A stretch of 64,000 nucleotides of DNA from Streptomyces maremycinicus. Lineage in GTDB: Bacteria; Actinomycetota; Actinomycetes; Streptomycetales; Streptomycetaceae. This document shows positions 31,316 through 39,057 of the stretch, in pieces. Below the pieces are notes generated by a model, which was given only the letters and a program-made list of their open reading frames with translations, was not told the origin of the DNA and did no database searches. A program made the translations under genes and the position numbers. Location: the NCBI RefSeq assembly GCF_001184025.1, contig NZ_BBYG01000020.1, positions 1 to 64,000 on the forward strand, written 5' to 3'. Each line of letters starts with the position of its first letter. The first letter of the stretch is position 1.

Positions 31316-32151
31316 CGATGCCCGCGAGGCGGCGTCCCGTACATCTCGGCCCCCGTTCGCTCGCCGCGTTGGCACTGGTCGGCGCGGTGGGCGTGATCGC
31401 GTTCGGCTGGCCCTTCCTGGCCCCGCCCGCTTCGGCGCTGAACGCCCATGCCCAGGACGCACCCTGGCTGTTCGCGGGCCTGCTGGTGCTGCTGGTCGCG
31501 GTCGTGGCGGCGACGATCTCGGAGTCGGGGCTCGGCGCGAAGGCCGTGGCGATGCTGGGTGTGCTGGCCGCGACGGGCGCGGCGCTGCGTCCGATCGGCG
31601 CGGGGACGGCGGGCATCGAGCCGATGTTCTTCCTCATGGTGCTGAGCGGCCGGGTCCTCGGCCCGGGCTTCGGCTTCGTCCTCGGCTCGGTCACGATGTT
31701 CGCGTCCGCGCTGCTGACGGGCGGGGTGGGCCCGTGGATGCCGTTCCAGATGCTGGCGATGGGCTGGTTCACGATGGGCGCGGGCCTGCTGCCGGGCTCC
31801 GAGCGGCTGCGTGGCCGTGCCGAATGGGCCCTGCTCGCGGCCTACGGCTTCGTGGCCGCCTTCGCGTACGGGACGGCGATGAACATGGCCGGGTGGCCCT
31901 TCATGGGGGCGCTGGCCTCCGGTGTCGCCTTCGACCCGGACGGGACGGTCCGGGGGAACCTGGCCCGCTTCGCCGCGTACTGCGTGGCGACCTCGCTGGG
32001 CTGGGACCTGGGGCGGGCGGTGGTCACGGTCCTGCTGACCCTCACCCTCGGTCCGGCGGTGCTCAGGGCGCTACGCAGAGCGACCCGCCGCGCGGCCTTC
32101 GAGACCGCGGTCACATTCGAGGCCCCTCGGAAGGGCCCAGAGGGCCGTTGA
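31312..32151 (+). CDS. ECF transporter S component (proposed cobalamin-specific)
   Basis: 279 residues with about six membrane helices (31-50, 52-82, 88-110, 118-150, 160-200, 225-250). The N-terminal region holds the small-residue-rich helices typical of S proteins. A long cytoplasmic basic C-terminus follows. Substrate specificity is inferred from the B12 riboswitch and coupling to EcfA/T. It overlaps the EcfA stop in ATGA and is the last gene of the operon. Confidence 0.83.
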   Translation: MTMPARRRPVHLGPRSLAALALVGAVGVIAFGWPFLAPPASALNAHAQDAPWLFAGLLVLLVAVVAATISESGLGAKAVAMLGVLAATGAALRPIGAGTAGIEPMFFLMVLSGRVLGPGFGFVLGSVTMFASALLTGGVGPWMPFQMLAMGWFTMGAGLLPGSERLRGRAEWALLAAYGFVAAFAYGTAMNMAGWPFMGALASGVAFDPDGTVRGNLARFAAYCVATSLGWDLGRAVVTVLLTLTLGPAVLRALRRATRRAAFETAVTFEAPRKGPEGR

Positions 32152-32486
32152 CCGGTGAAGCACCCCACATGACCCACATCACCTACTATCCGACGTAGTC
32201 GGACAAACCGGACGCCATGCCCATGCCATAACGGGGTCTGACCTGGGCATTGAGAGCCAGCTCACACGGAGCACCGACCCCCCGAATACGACCACAACTA
32301 GCAAAAGGGGTCTTTGCGGACGGCGCCCGATCCTGTTTCTCTGGATGACGTCGCAGGGTGCCACCGGGTCCACGGACTCAGGCACCACGGCATGCAGCCA
32401 CCCACCGCAACCACACGGTGCGGCCACGCACCGCGTGACTCCGGCATGCAAGCGACCGCCATCGTCCCCGAAGGAAAAGGTTCTCT
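32152..32486. other. Upstream region of the SLT gene
   Basis: 335 bp without a gene. A perfect inverted repeat TCCGACGTAGTCGGA lies at 32189-32203, preceded by TACTAT (32184-32189), a possible -10. Beyond it are several GCATGC/CACGGC short repeats and a purine-rich ribosome site AAGGAAAAGG just before the start. No c-di-AMP riboswitch consensus could be fitted. Confidence 0.5.
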
Positions 32487-32903
32487 GTGTCCGTCTCCGT
32501 CATCCGTCGCATCGCTTCCCCCAAGAAGGCCCTCACCGGCATCGCCGTGGCCGCCGCCACCGCGGGGATGGCGCTGTCCGCCGCCCCCGCCCACGCCGCG
32601 ACGCCCTCCTCCGCCGCCCAGGCCCAGGCGATCGCGCACAAGATGATCCCGAACGCGGCTCAGTACAAGGCCTTCTCGAACATCGTGAAGCACGAGAGCG
32701 GCTGGAACGTCACCGCCACCAACGCCTCCTCCGGCGCCTACGGCCTCGTCCAGGCCCTGCCGGCCTCCAAGATGGCCTCGGCCGGTTCCGACTGGAAGAG
32801 CAACGCCAAGACCCAGATCAAGTGGGGTCTGGACTACATGAACTCGCGTTACGGCAGCCCGGTCGCCGCCTGGAACTTCTGGCAGGCCAACGGCTGGTAC
32901 TGA
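32487..32903 (+). CDS. Secreted SLT-domain transglycosylase-like protein
   Basis: 138 residues. A signal peptide with a typical AHAA site ends near residue 38. A compact lysozyme-like/SLT domain follows: IVKHESGWNVTATNASSGAYGLVQALP, where the Glu of HESGW is the predicted catalytic acid, and NSRYGSPVAAWNFWQANGWY at the C-terminus. It should cleave peptidoglycan glycan strands outside the cell, as resuscitation/lytic proteins of Streptomyces do. GTG start behind AAGGAAAAGG; a strong terminator follows. Confidence 0.88.
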   Translation: MSVSVIRRIASPKKALTGIAVAAATAGMALSAAPAHAATPSSAAQAQAIAHKMIPNAAQYKAFSNIVKHESGWNVTATNASSGAYGLVQALPASKMASAGSDWKSNAKTQIKWGLDYMNSRYGSPVAAWNFWQANGWY

Positions 32904-32940
32904 GCCACGCCACCGCGCTGACCAGCGCCCCCGCACCCGT

Positions 32941-32980
32941 CGAAGGCGGCGGCCCCCGATCCCCGGGGCCGCCGCCTTCG
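32941..32980 (+). terminator. Strong intrinsic terminator after the SLT gene
   Basis: A perfect 16-bp stem (32941-32956 with 32965-32980) with an 8-base loop, followed by GCGTTTCC. Confidence 0.85.
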
Positions 32981-33014
32981 GCGTTTCCTCACCTTGCCGT
33001 GCTCAACTGAGCGG

Positions 33015-33755
33015 ATGACCGGCACCGAGCCCCCGACCGAGCCCTCAGAGCCTTCGCCGCCTTCGGCTTCTTCGGCTTCTTCCGCGGACCCGGACGCCCG
33101 CGGCGGCGTCCGGCTGGTCCCCGTCCTCCTCGCCCTGACCGCCATGAGCGGCCTGATCGACGCGGTCACCTTTCTCGGCCTGGGGCATGTCTTCACCGCC
33201 AACATGACCGGCAACGTCGTCGTCCTCGGCTTCGCCGCCGCCGGCGCCCCGGGCTTCTCGGTGCCGCACACGGCGACCTCACTCGCCTGCTTCCTCGCGG
33301 GCGCGGCGACCGGCGGGCGGATGGCGCGACGGACGGAGGGGAGCTCACGCCGCAGATCCGCCCGGGTGATGCTGGGCGTGGAGGCGCCCCTGCTGGCCGT
33401 CGCCGCGGCCGTGGCGTCCGTCACCTCGGACGACGCCCCGGCCACGGTCTACACGATCATCGCCCTGACCGCCTTCGCGATGGGACTGCGCAACGCGACC
33501 GTCCGCAGACTCGCGGTGCGCGACCTCGGCACGACCACCGTCGTGACGATGACCCTGACCGGCCTGGCCTCCGACTCCCGGGCGGGCGGCGGCACGGGCG
33601 GGCACTCGTCCCGCCGTACGGCATCCGTGGCCGCGATGTTCGCGGGCGCCGTACTGGGCGCGGCCCTGGTGCTCCACAACGACCTGGCGATCCCGCTGCT
33701 GGTGGCCGCCACGACCTCGGCGGTCCTGGCGCTGACGGCCTCCGGCAGGGAATGA
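33015..33755 (+). CDS. DUF1275 (YoaK-like) membrane protein
   Basis: 246 residues. A Ser/Pro/Glu-rich start is followed by about six membrane helices. Family landmarks are MSGLIDAVTFLGLGHVFTANMTGN (about 50-73) and AFAMGLRNATVRRLAVRDLGTTTVVTMTLTGL (about 155-190). The function is not established. ATG 33015 has only a weak ribosome site; a TTG seven codons upstream is an alternative. It is monocistronic. Confidence 0.86.
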   Translation: MTGTEPPTEPSEPSPPSASSASSADPDARGGVRLVPVLLALTAMSGLIDAVTFLGLGHVFTANMTGNVVVLGFAAAGAPGFSVPHTATSLACFLAGAATGGRMARRTEGSSRRRSARVMLGVEAPLLAVAAAVASVTSDDAPATVYTIIALTAFAMGLRNATVRRLAVRDLGTTTVVTMTLTGLASDSRAGGGTGGHSSRRTASVAAMFAGAVLGAALVLHNDLAIPLLVAATTSAVLALTASGRE

Positions 33756-33759
33756 CCGA

Positions 33760-33781
33760 GGCCCCTCGCCCTCGCGGGGCC
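33760..33781. terminator. Weak terminator candidate between convergent genes
   Basis: GGCCCC (33760-33765) pairs with GGGGCC (33776-33781). Similar ccctcgcggggtcacc copies follow, so the region can form repeated hairpins. Confidence 0.4.
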
Positions 33782-33828
33782 ACCGGCCCCCCGCCCTCGC
33801 GGGGTCACCGATCCGCGCCCTCGTCGTG

Positions 33829-34482
33829 TCACCGGTCCGCGCGGTGTCCCTCGCTGTAGTTCTTCCCGATGGGCCGGCCCGGGATCGGCTTGGCGATGAG
33901 AGCGACCGGGACGAACAGCGAGAAGTGACCGATCGCCATGGTGAGCATCCAGAGCTCCTCGTCGTCGTAGAGCTCCGCCGCCCTGGCGAACAGCTCGTCG
34001 GAGACGCGTTCCCCGTAGGGATTGGGGGTGAGGACGGCCTCCACCAGCTCCAGCGCGATCCGTTCGGCGTCGGTGAAATAGGGGGCACCCTGCCAGGTCG
34101 CCACGGCGGTGATGCGCTTCTCGCTCTCCCCCGCCTTGCGCAGGCTGTCGGTCAACGCGACGGCGTGGTACGTGCTGCCGACGATCTGTGCGGCGCGGAA
34201 CAGCATCAGGTTGATGGTGGTCTTCGCGACCGGCCCGTTCCAGACGGCGCCCCGGACGGCTCCGGAGAGCTTGGACAGCTCGGGGAAGAGGTGAGTGAGG
34301 TCGGGCAGACGCGACCGGACGGCGTCACCCTGCTCCGCCGACGTGCCGGCCGTCGGCGAACCGGGCGCCGTGCCGGGCGCCGCCTCGACCGTCACCTCGG
34401 TCCTCCCGCCGGGCGCCGCCTCGACCGTCACCTCGGCTGTCGTGTCGCTCGTCGTCGTGTCGCTCGTGGCAGACGTGGACAT
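33829..34482 (-). CDS. Carboxymuconolactone-decarboxylase / AhpD-like protein (COE partner of ECF41)
   Basis: 217 residues. An N-terminal Thr/Val/Ala/Pro low-complexity stretch (about 1-50) precedes an all-helical CMD domain (about 60-200). The canonical AhpD CxxC pair is not present, so peroxidase activity is doubtful. ECF41 sigma factors are regularly encoded beside a CMD, oxidoreductase or epimerase (COE) protein which they activate, and the divergent gene here is such a sigma factor. Cytoplasmic; substrate unknown. Confidence 0.8.
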   Translation of the reverse strand: MSTSATSDTTTSDTTAEVTVEAAPGGRTEVTVEAAPGTAPGSPTAGTSAEQGDAVRSRLPDLTHLFPELSKLSGAVRGAVWNGPVAKTTINLMLFRAAQIVGSTYHAVALTDSLRKAGESEKRITAVATWQGAPYFTDAERIALELVEAVLTPNPYGERVSDELFARAAELYDDEELWMLTMAIGHFSLFVPVALIAKPIPGRPIGKNYSEGHRADR

Positions 34483-34634
34483 GGCGAGTTCGTCCTTCCT
34501 TCGTCCTGATGGATGTCTCACCGCTCCGACAACGCAGGTGCTCGGAATGTGAGGCGGGACGCCGACGTCACGTTCGCGGGCGCCGTCTCGTCGAAGTGAT
34601 GAGCGATGACGCGACCGAGGGAGCCGGCGACACC

Positions 34635-35600
34635 ATGACGACCCCATCCATCCCGCGGGACGGCCACCCCGACCCGGGTCTGAGCACGCTCATGAGCGAG
34701 CGGCGTCAACTGATCAACGTGGCCTACCGGCTCCTCGGCTCCCTCGCCGAGGCCGAGGACGCCGTGCAGGAGACCTACGCCCGCTGGTACACCCTGTCCC
34801 CGGAGCAGCGGCGCGCCATCGACTCTCCCGGCGCCTGGCTGACCAGGGTCGCCGGCCGCATCTGCCTCAACCTGCTCAACTCGGCACGGGCCCGGCGGGA
34901 GAACTACATCGGCGACTGGATCCCCGAGCCGCTGCCGGGATCCGGCGAGTGGTCGGGGGGCCGGACGGGCGGCGGCGCCGTCGACCCGGCCGACCGCGTC
35001 ACCCTCGACGAGTCGATCACCATGGCCTTCCTCGTCGTCCTCGAGTCGACGACCCCCGCCGAACGCGTCGCGTTCGTCCTCCACGACGTCTTCCGCTATC
35101 CCTTCGCCGAAGTCGCCGACATCGTCGGCCGTACGCCGGCGGCCTGCCGTCAGCTGGCCTCGTCGGCCCGCCGACGCCTCCGCGCCGCACGCACGCCCGC
35201 GCCCCCGACCGCGCGGCAGGCCGCCGTCGTGAGGAACTTCAGGCGGGCCTGGGAGGCGAAGGACATCGACGCCCTGATCGGCCTCCTCGACCCGGACGTC
35301 ACGGCGACCGGCGACGGCGGCGGCCTCGCCACCACCGTGCGCCGCCGGTTCGAGGACGCCGGACAGCTCGCGCGCGGCCTGGTCGAACTGGTCGACAGAC
35401 TCGCCGACCTGACGATCGTGGAGCGCACCGTCAACGGCCGGCCCGGCCTGGTCGCGCGGCAGGACGGCGTCGTCGTGACCGTGTACTCCTTCGACATCGC
35501 GGACGACCGGATCACGCACAACTGGGCCGTCCGCAACCCCGAGAAGCTGCGGCCGTGGACGGGCCGACGGCACCGGCGACCCGACGGAGCGCTGGCCTGA
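34635..35600 (+). CDS. ECF41-type RNA polymerase sigma factor (SigJ-like)
   Basis: 321 residues. Region 2 is about 25-95 (LLGSLAEAEDAVQETYARW) and region 4 about 130-190 (VFRYPFAEVADIVGRTPAACRQLASSARRRL). A C-terminal SnoaL-like extension carries GDGGGL and a final VRNPEKL. In ECF41 proteins these positions are DGGGR and NPDKL, and they control activity in the absence of an anti-sigma factor; the Arg-to-Leu change is notable. ATG 34635 has GAGGGAG upstream; ATG 34599 would overlap its own ribosome site. It is divergent from its likely target, the CMD gene. Confidence 0.88.
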   Translation: MTTPSIPRDGHPDPGLSTLMSERRQLINVAYRLLGSLAEAEDAVQETYARWYTLSPEQRRAIDSPGAWLTRVAGRICLNLLNSARARRENYIGDWIPEPLPGSGEWSGGRTGGGAVDPADRVTLDESITMAFLVVLESTTPAERVAFVLHDVFRYPFAEVADIVGRTPAACRQLASSARRRLRAARTPAPPTARQAAVVRNFRRAWEAKDIDALIGLLDPDVTATGDGGGLATTVRRRFEDAGQLARGLVELVDRLADLTIVERTVNGRPGLVARQDGVVVTVYSFDIADDRITHNWAVRNPEKLRPWTGRRHRRPDGALA

Positions 35601-35603
35601 CCA

Positions 35604-35637
35604 GGACCGCCGGGGACCGGCACCCCCGGCCGGGTCC
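35604..35637. terminator. Bidirectional terminator between sigma factor and CYP125-like genes
   Basis: GGACC plus CCGGGG on the left (35604-35615) pairs with CCCCGG plus GGTCC on the right (35624-35637), with small bulges and an 8-base loop. It lies in the 38-bp gap of two convergent genes. Confidence 0.6.
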
Positions 35638-35638
35638 C

Positions 35639-36874
35639 TCACCCGGCGCTGACCCGAAGCTCCTTCACGCCGTTGATCCAGGCGGACCGCAGCCGCCGGG
35701 GATCGCCCACGAGCCTCAGGTCGGGCAGGGCGTCGGCGATGGCGTTGAAGATGAGGTTGATCTCGAGCACGGCGAGCGACTTGCCGAGACAGAAGTGGGG
35801 CCCGCCGCCGCCGAAGCCGAGGTGCGGGTTCGGGTCCCGGGTGACGTCGAACTCGTCGGGCCGCTCGAACACCTCGGGGTCGCGGTTGGCGGAGGCGTAG
35901 AAGAGACCGACCCGGTCCCCCTTCCTGATCTGCTTCCCGCCCAGCTCGGTGTCCTGGGTCGCGGTCCGCTGGAAGGCGATGACGGGTGTGGCCCACCGCA
36001 CGATCTCCTCGGCGGCGGTGTCCGGCCGCTCGCGCTTGTACGACTCCCACTGCTCGGGATGGGTGAGGAAGGCGTGCATCCCGTGGGTGGTGGCGTTCCG
36101 GGTCGTCTCGTTCCCGGCGACGGCCAGCATCAGCACGAAGAAGCCGAACTCGTCGGAGTTGAGGTTGCCCTCGTTCTCGGCGGCCACGAGCGTCGAGACG
36201 ATGTCGTGAGCGGGGCACTGCTTCCGCTCCGCGGCCATGTTCATGGAGTACGCGAGGATCTCGGCGGCGGACTGCTGCCCGACCTCGGCCGTGATCGCGA
36301 ACTCGGGATCGTCGTACCCGATCATCTTGTTGGACCAGTCGAAGATCTTCGAGCGGTCGTCCTGGGGTACGCCGATCAGCTCGGCGATGGCCTGGAGGGG
36401 CAGCTCCGAGGCGATGGACGTGACGAAGTCGAAGGAACCGTCCTGCGCGCGGGCGCGGTCGACGATCGCCGTGGCGCGGTCGCGCAGCCGCTCCTCCAGC
36501 GCCCGGATGGCCCGGGGCGTGAACCCGCGCTGCACGATCTGCCGCACGCGCGTGTGCTCGGGCGGATCCATGTTCAGCAGGATGAGCCGCTGGGCGTCGA
36601 TGGAATCCCGTTCGATGTGCTCGTTGAACCGGATGATCGCGGTGTTGAGGTAGGAGGAGAAGATCTCGGGGTGGGTGGAGACGTACCGGACGTCCGCGTG
36701 CCGGGTCACCGCCCAGTAGCCGTCGTCCTGGAAGCCGGCCACATTGCCCGACTGAGGGATCCAGCGGACCGGTTCGGCGAGCCGCAACTCCGCGAACTCC
36801 GGTAGCGGCACATGGTGCTGAAGCAGGTCGGGATCGGTGAAGTCGAATCCGTCGGGAAGCTCTGGACAGGGCAT
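35639..36874 (-). CDS. Cytochrome P450, CYP125-like steroid side-chain hydroxylase
   Basis: 411 residues from ATG 36874, which has GGAG eight bases upstream; ATG 36925 would give 428 residues without a ribosome site. Motifs are I-helix AGNETTRN, K-helix EEIVR and heme loop FGGGGPHFCLG with the thiolate Cys. Long segments (LPDGFDFTDP, RGFTPRAIRALEE, IVRWATPVIAFQRTA, NPNPHLGFGG, INLIFNAIAD) closely resemble M. tuberculosis CYP125A1, which oxidises the terminal methyl of the cholesterol side chain. The divergent neighbour is a FadA5-like thiolase over a KstR-like box, the same arrangement as in mycobacteria. The ferredoxin at 20125 may supply electrons. Confidence 0.88.
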   Translation of the reverse strand: MPCPELPDGFDFTDPDLLQHHVPLPEFAELRLAEPVRWIPQSGNVAGFQDDGYWAVTRHADVRYVSTHPEIFSSYLNTAIIRFNEHIERDSIDAQRLILLNMDPPEHTRVRQIVQRGFTPRAIRALEERLRDRATAIVDRARAQDGSFDFVTSIASELPLQAIAELIGVPQDDRSKIFDWSNKMIGYDDPEFAITAEVGQQSAAEILAYSMNMAAERKQCPAHDIVSTLVAAENEGNLNSDEFGFFVLMLAVAGNETTRNATTHGMHAFLTHPEQWESYKRERPDTAAEEIVRWATPVIAFQRTATQDTELGGKQIRKGDRVGLFYASANRDPEVFERPDEFDVTRDPNPHLGFGGGGPHFCLGKSLAVLEINLIFNAIADALPDLRLVGDPRRLRSAWINGVKELRVSAG

Positions 36875-37023
36875 CGGCGGCTCCAGCCATCGGACGATGC
36901 GATCTGACGGTATCTGACGGTTCATCAGAAACAGATTGTCGTGAAGGTAGTTCAGGACCCTCGAGCCTGCAAGACCCTTGCGGTGACGCACATCACGTCA
37001 GCAGACTGCACACAGCAGAGAAC

Positions 37024-37037
37024 TAGAACACGTACTA
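37024..37037. promoter_or_regulatory. KstR-like operator between cyp125 and fadA5
   Basis: TAGAACACGTACTA fits TnnAACnnGTTnnA with one mismatch. It is the core of the longer near-palindrome AACTAGAACACGTACTAGTT (37021-37040), 19 bp before the fadA5 ATG. Confidence 0.7.
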
Positions 37038-37058
37038 GTTCCGAAGGGATCCGCACCC

Positions 37059-38228
37059 ATGGCCGCCGAACCCGTGATCGTGGAAGCAGTCCGCACCCCC
37101 ATCGGCAAGCGCGGCGGCGCGCTCGCCAACCTGCACCCCGCCTACCTCCTGGGCGAGACCTACCGCGAACTACTCGGCCGCACCGCCATCCCCGCCGACG
37201 CGGTCGAGCAGATCGTCGGCGGCACGGTGACCCACGCCGGTGAACAGTCCATGAACCCCGCCCGCACGGCCTGGCTGACCGTGGGCCTGCCGTACGAGAC
37301 GGCCGCGACGACGGTCGACTGCCAGTGCGGCTCCTCGCAGCAGGCGAGCCACATGACCGCGAACATGATCGCGGCGGGCGTCATCGACGTGGGCATCAGC
37401 TGCGGAGTCGAGGCGATGTCCCGCGTGCCCCTCGGCTCCGGCTCGAAGCACGGCCCCGGCAAACCCTTCCCGGACGAGTGGAACGTCGACCTCCCCAACC
37501 AGTTCGAGGCGGCCGAACGCATCGCGCGCAACCGGGGCTTGAGCCGGTCGGACGTGGACGCCCTGGGTCTCCTCTCCCAGAACCGGGCGGCGACGGCCTG
37601 GTCGGAGGAACGCTTCAAACGCGAGACGTTCGCCGTCCAGGTCCCGACGACGGAGGACGAGCAGGCGGCGGGCCAGGGCATGTGGCGCCTGGTCGACCGC
37701 GACGAGGGCCTGCGCGACACCTCGCTCGACGCCCTGTCCCGCCTGAAGCCGGTCATGCCGACGGCGATCCACACGGCCGGCAACTCGTCGCAGATATCGG
37801 ACGGCGCGGCGGCGATCATGTGGGCGTCGAAGCGGATGGCCCGCGCCCTGAAACTGAAGCCGAGGGCGAGGATCGTCGCCCAGGCCCTGGTGGGCGCCAA
37901 CCCGCACTTCCACCTGGACGGCCCGATCGACGCGACCCGCGCCGTTCTCGGCAAGGCGGGCATGTCCCTGAAGGACATCGACCTGGTCGAGATCAACGAG
38001 GCTTTCGCGTCGGTGGTGTTGAGCTGGGCGCAGATCTTCGACGCGGACCTGTCCAAGGTCAACGTCAACGGCGGAGCGATAGCCCTCGGCCACCCCGTCG
38101 GCGCGACGGGCGCCCGCCTCATCACGACGGCCCTGCACGAACTGGAACGCACGGACAAGGAGTTCGCCCTGATCACCATGTGCGCGGGCGGCGCCCTGGC
38201 GACGGGCACGATCATCCAGCGCCTGTAG
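37059..38228 (+). CDS. fadA5: Steroid-type thiolase (FadA5-like acetyl-CoA acetyltransferase)
   Basis: 389 residues. The acylated nucleophile is in VDCQCGSS (Cys90); the other active-site motifs are NEAFAS, ALGHPVGATG and MCAGGALATG near the C-terminus. The CQCGS signature, LPNQFEAAERIA, GNSSQISDGAAA and LHELERTDK segments match FadA5 of M. tuberculosis, the thiolase of cholesterol side-chain beta-oxidation. It releases acetyl- or propionyl-CoA from 3-ketoacyl-CoA. ATG follows GAAGGGAT. It is divergent from the CYP125-like gene, mirroring Rv3545c-Rv3546. Confidence 0.9.
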   Translation: MAAEPVIVEAVRTPIGKRGGALANLHPAYLLGETYRELLGRTAIPADAVEQIVGGTVTHAGEQSMNPARTAWLTVGLPYETAATTVDCQCGSSQQASHMTANMIAAGVIDVGISCGVEAMSRVPLGSGSKHGPGKPFPDEWNVDLPNQFEAAERIARNRGLSRSDVDALGLLSQNRAATAWSEERFKRETFAVQVPTTEDEQAAGQGMWRLVDRDEGLRDTSLDALSRLKPVMPTAIHTAGNSSQISDGAAAIMWASKRMARALKLKPRARIVAQALVGANPHFHLDGPIDATRAVLGKAGMSLKDIDLVEINEAFASVVLSWAQIFDADLSKVNVNGGAIALGHPVGATGARLITTALHELERTDKEFALITMCAGGALATGTIIQRL

Positions 38229-38414
38229 CGCCACCACCGGTCCAGGCGAGGAAGGCGGAGAACGCGGCGGGCTCGATGGCGAGTATCGGGCCCGCCGGGG
38301 TCTTGGAGTCGCGGACGGCGATGGGGGCGGGGGCCTCGGCGATCCCGACACGGGTGACAAACCCCTACGGCCGACCACTCCCGACCCCGACGAGGCGGAA
38401 TCGAGCGAGTGTTG

Positions 38415-38939
38415 TCACGGCTCGTTCGTTCGAGAACCCTTCCGCTTCAGCCAGGCAGCCACGCAGGACAGCGCGAGGGCCACGACCCCGAAACCGGGGG
38501 ACCACAGCCATCCCCTGGGAAGGTCTTGATGAGGAGCGATCAGCCAGAACATCCCCGACAGAACGGCCCACGCTCCGAGCACCCGCAGAGTGACCGCTCG
38601 CCGCGAGAGCGGCTTCGCCCGAAGTGCCTTCTGCCGCACCTCCTCGTATCCACCGGTCCGCGTGTAATAGGCATGCAGCCATCGAGCATTGCGGCACGCG
38701 GCCCAGACGAGCAGCCCCAGCCCTGCCCCTGTCGAGGCAGCCTGTAGCAGAACAACGGGATCGTCGAAGCCGGACAGGACCGCAGCGATCGACACCGCCA
38801 TCACAGTTCCGCTCGTCGCGCCGACGCGCACGGGATGGCGAGCCGCCGCCAGTTCCAGGCGGGAAGGCGGCGCGCCCGTTCCCAGGACCCGGTCGACCGC
38901 CAGCAACGCCTTCTCCCAGCGACGCATGTCCACCCCCAT
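38415..38939 (-). CDS. Four-helix membrane protein of unknown function
   Basis: 174 residues from ATG 38939; ATG 38927, four codons in, has a better G-rich ribosome site and is an alternative. Two helix pairs are visible, at about 42-85 (VGATSGTVMAVSIAAVLSGF, LLQAASTGAGLGLLVWAA) and about 115-165. Between them is a basic amphipathic cytoplasmic stretch (YEEVRQKALRAKPLSRRAV). No family was recognised. It is divergent from the acyltransferase gene. Confidence 0.7.
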   Translation of the reverse strand: MGVDMRRWEKALLAVDRVLGTGAPPSRLELAAARHPVRVGATSGTVMAVSIAAVLSGFDDPVVLLQAASTGAGLGLLVWAACRNARWLHAYYTRTGGYEEVRQKALRAKPLSRRAVTLRVLGAWAVLSGMFWLIAPHQDLPRGWLWSPGFGVVALALSCVAAWLKRKGSRTNEP

Positions 38940-39057
38940 GGAATCCCGCGGCACCGATCAGAAGGACGGCCGCACCAAGGTGCCGGTCGGCCGTACCGGT
39001 GCGATGCCGTCGTACCGCGATGTTAGCCTCGCGGTTTTCGACGATGAAGGATCCCCC

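Noticed and set aside
32204..32486. c-di-AMP (ydaO-type) riboswitch before the SLT gene
   Set aside because: Such switches often precede cell-wall hydrolase genes in Streptomyces, but the conserved core could not be fitted to this leader.
34483..34634. ECF41-type promoter (TGTCACA / CGTC) between the CMD and sigma genes
   Set aside because: Only partial matches such as TGTCTCA were found, without a correctly spaced -10.
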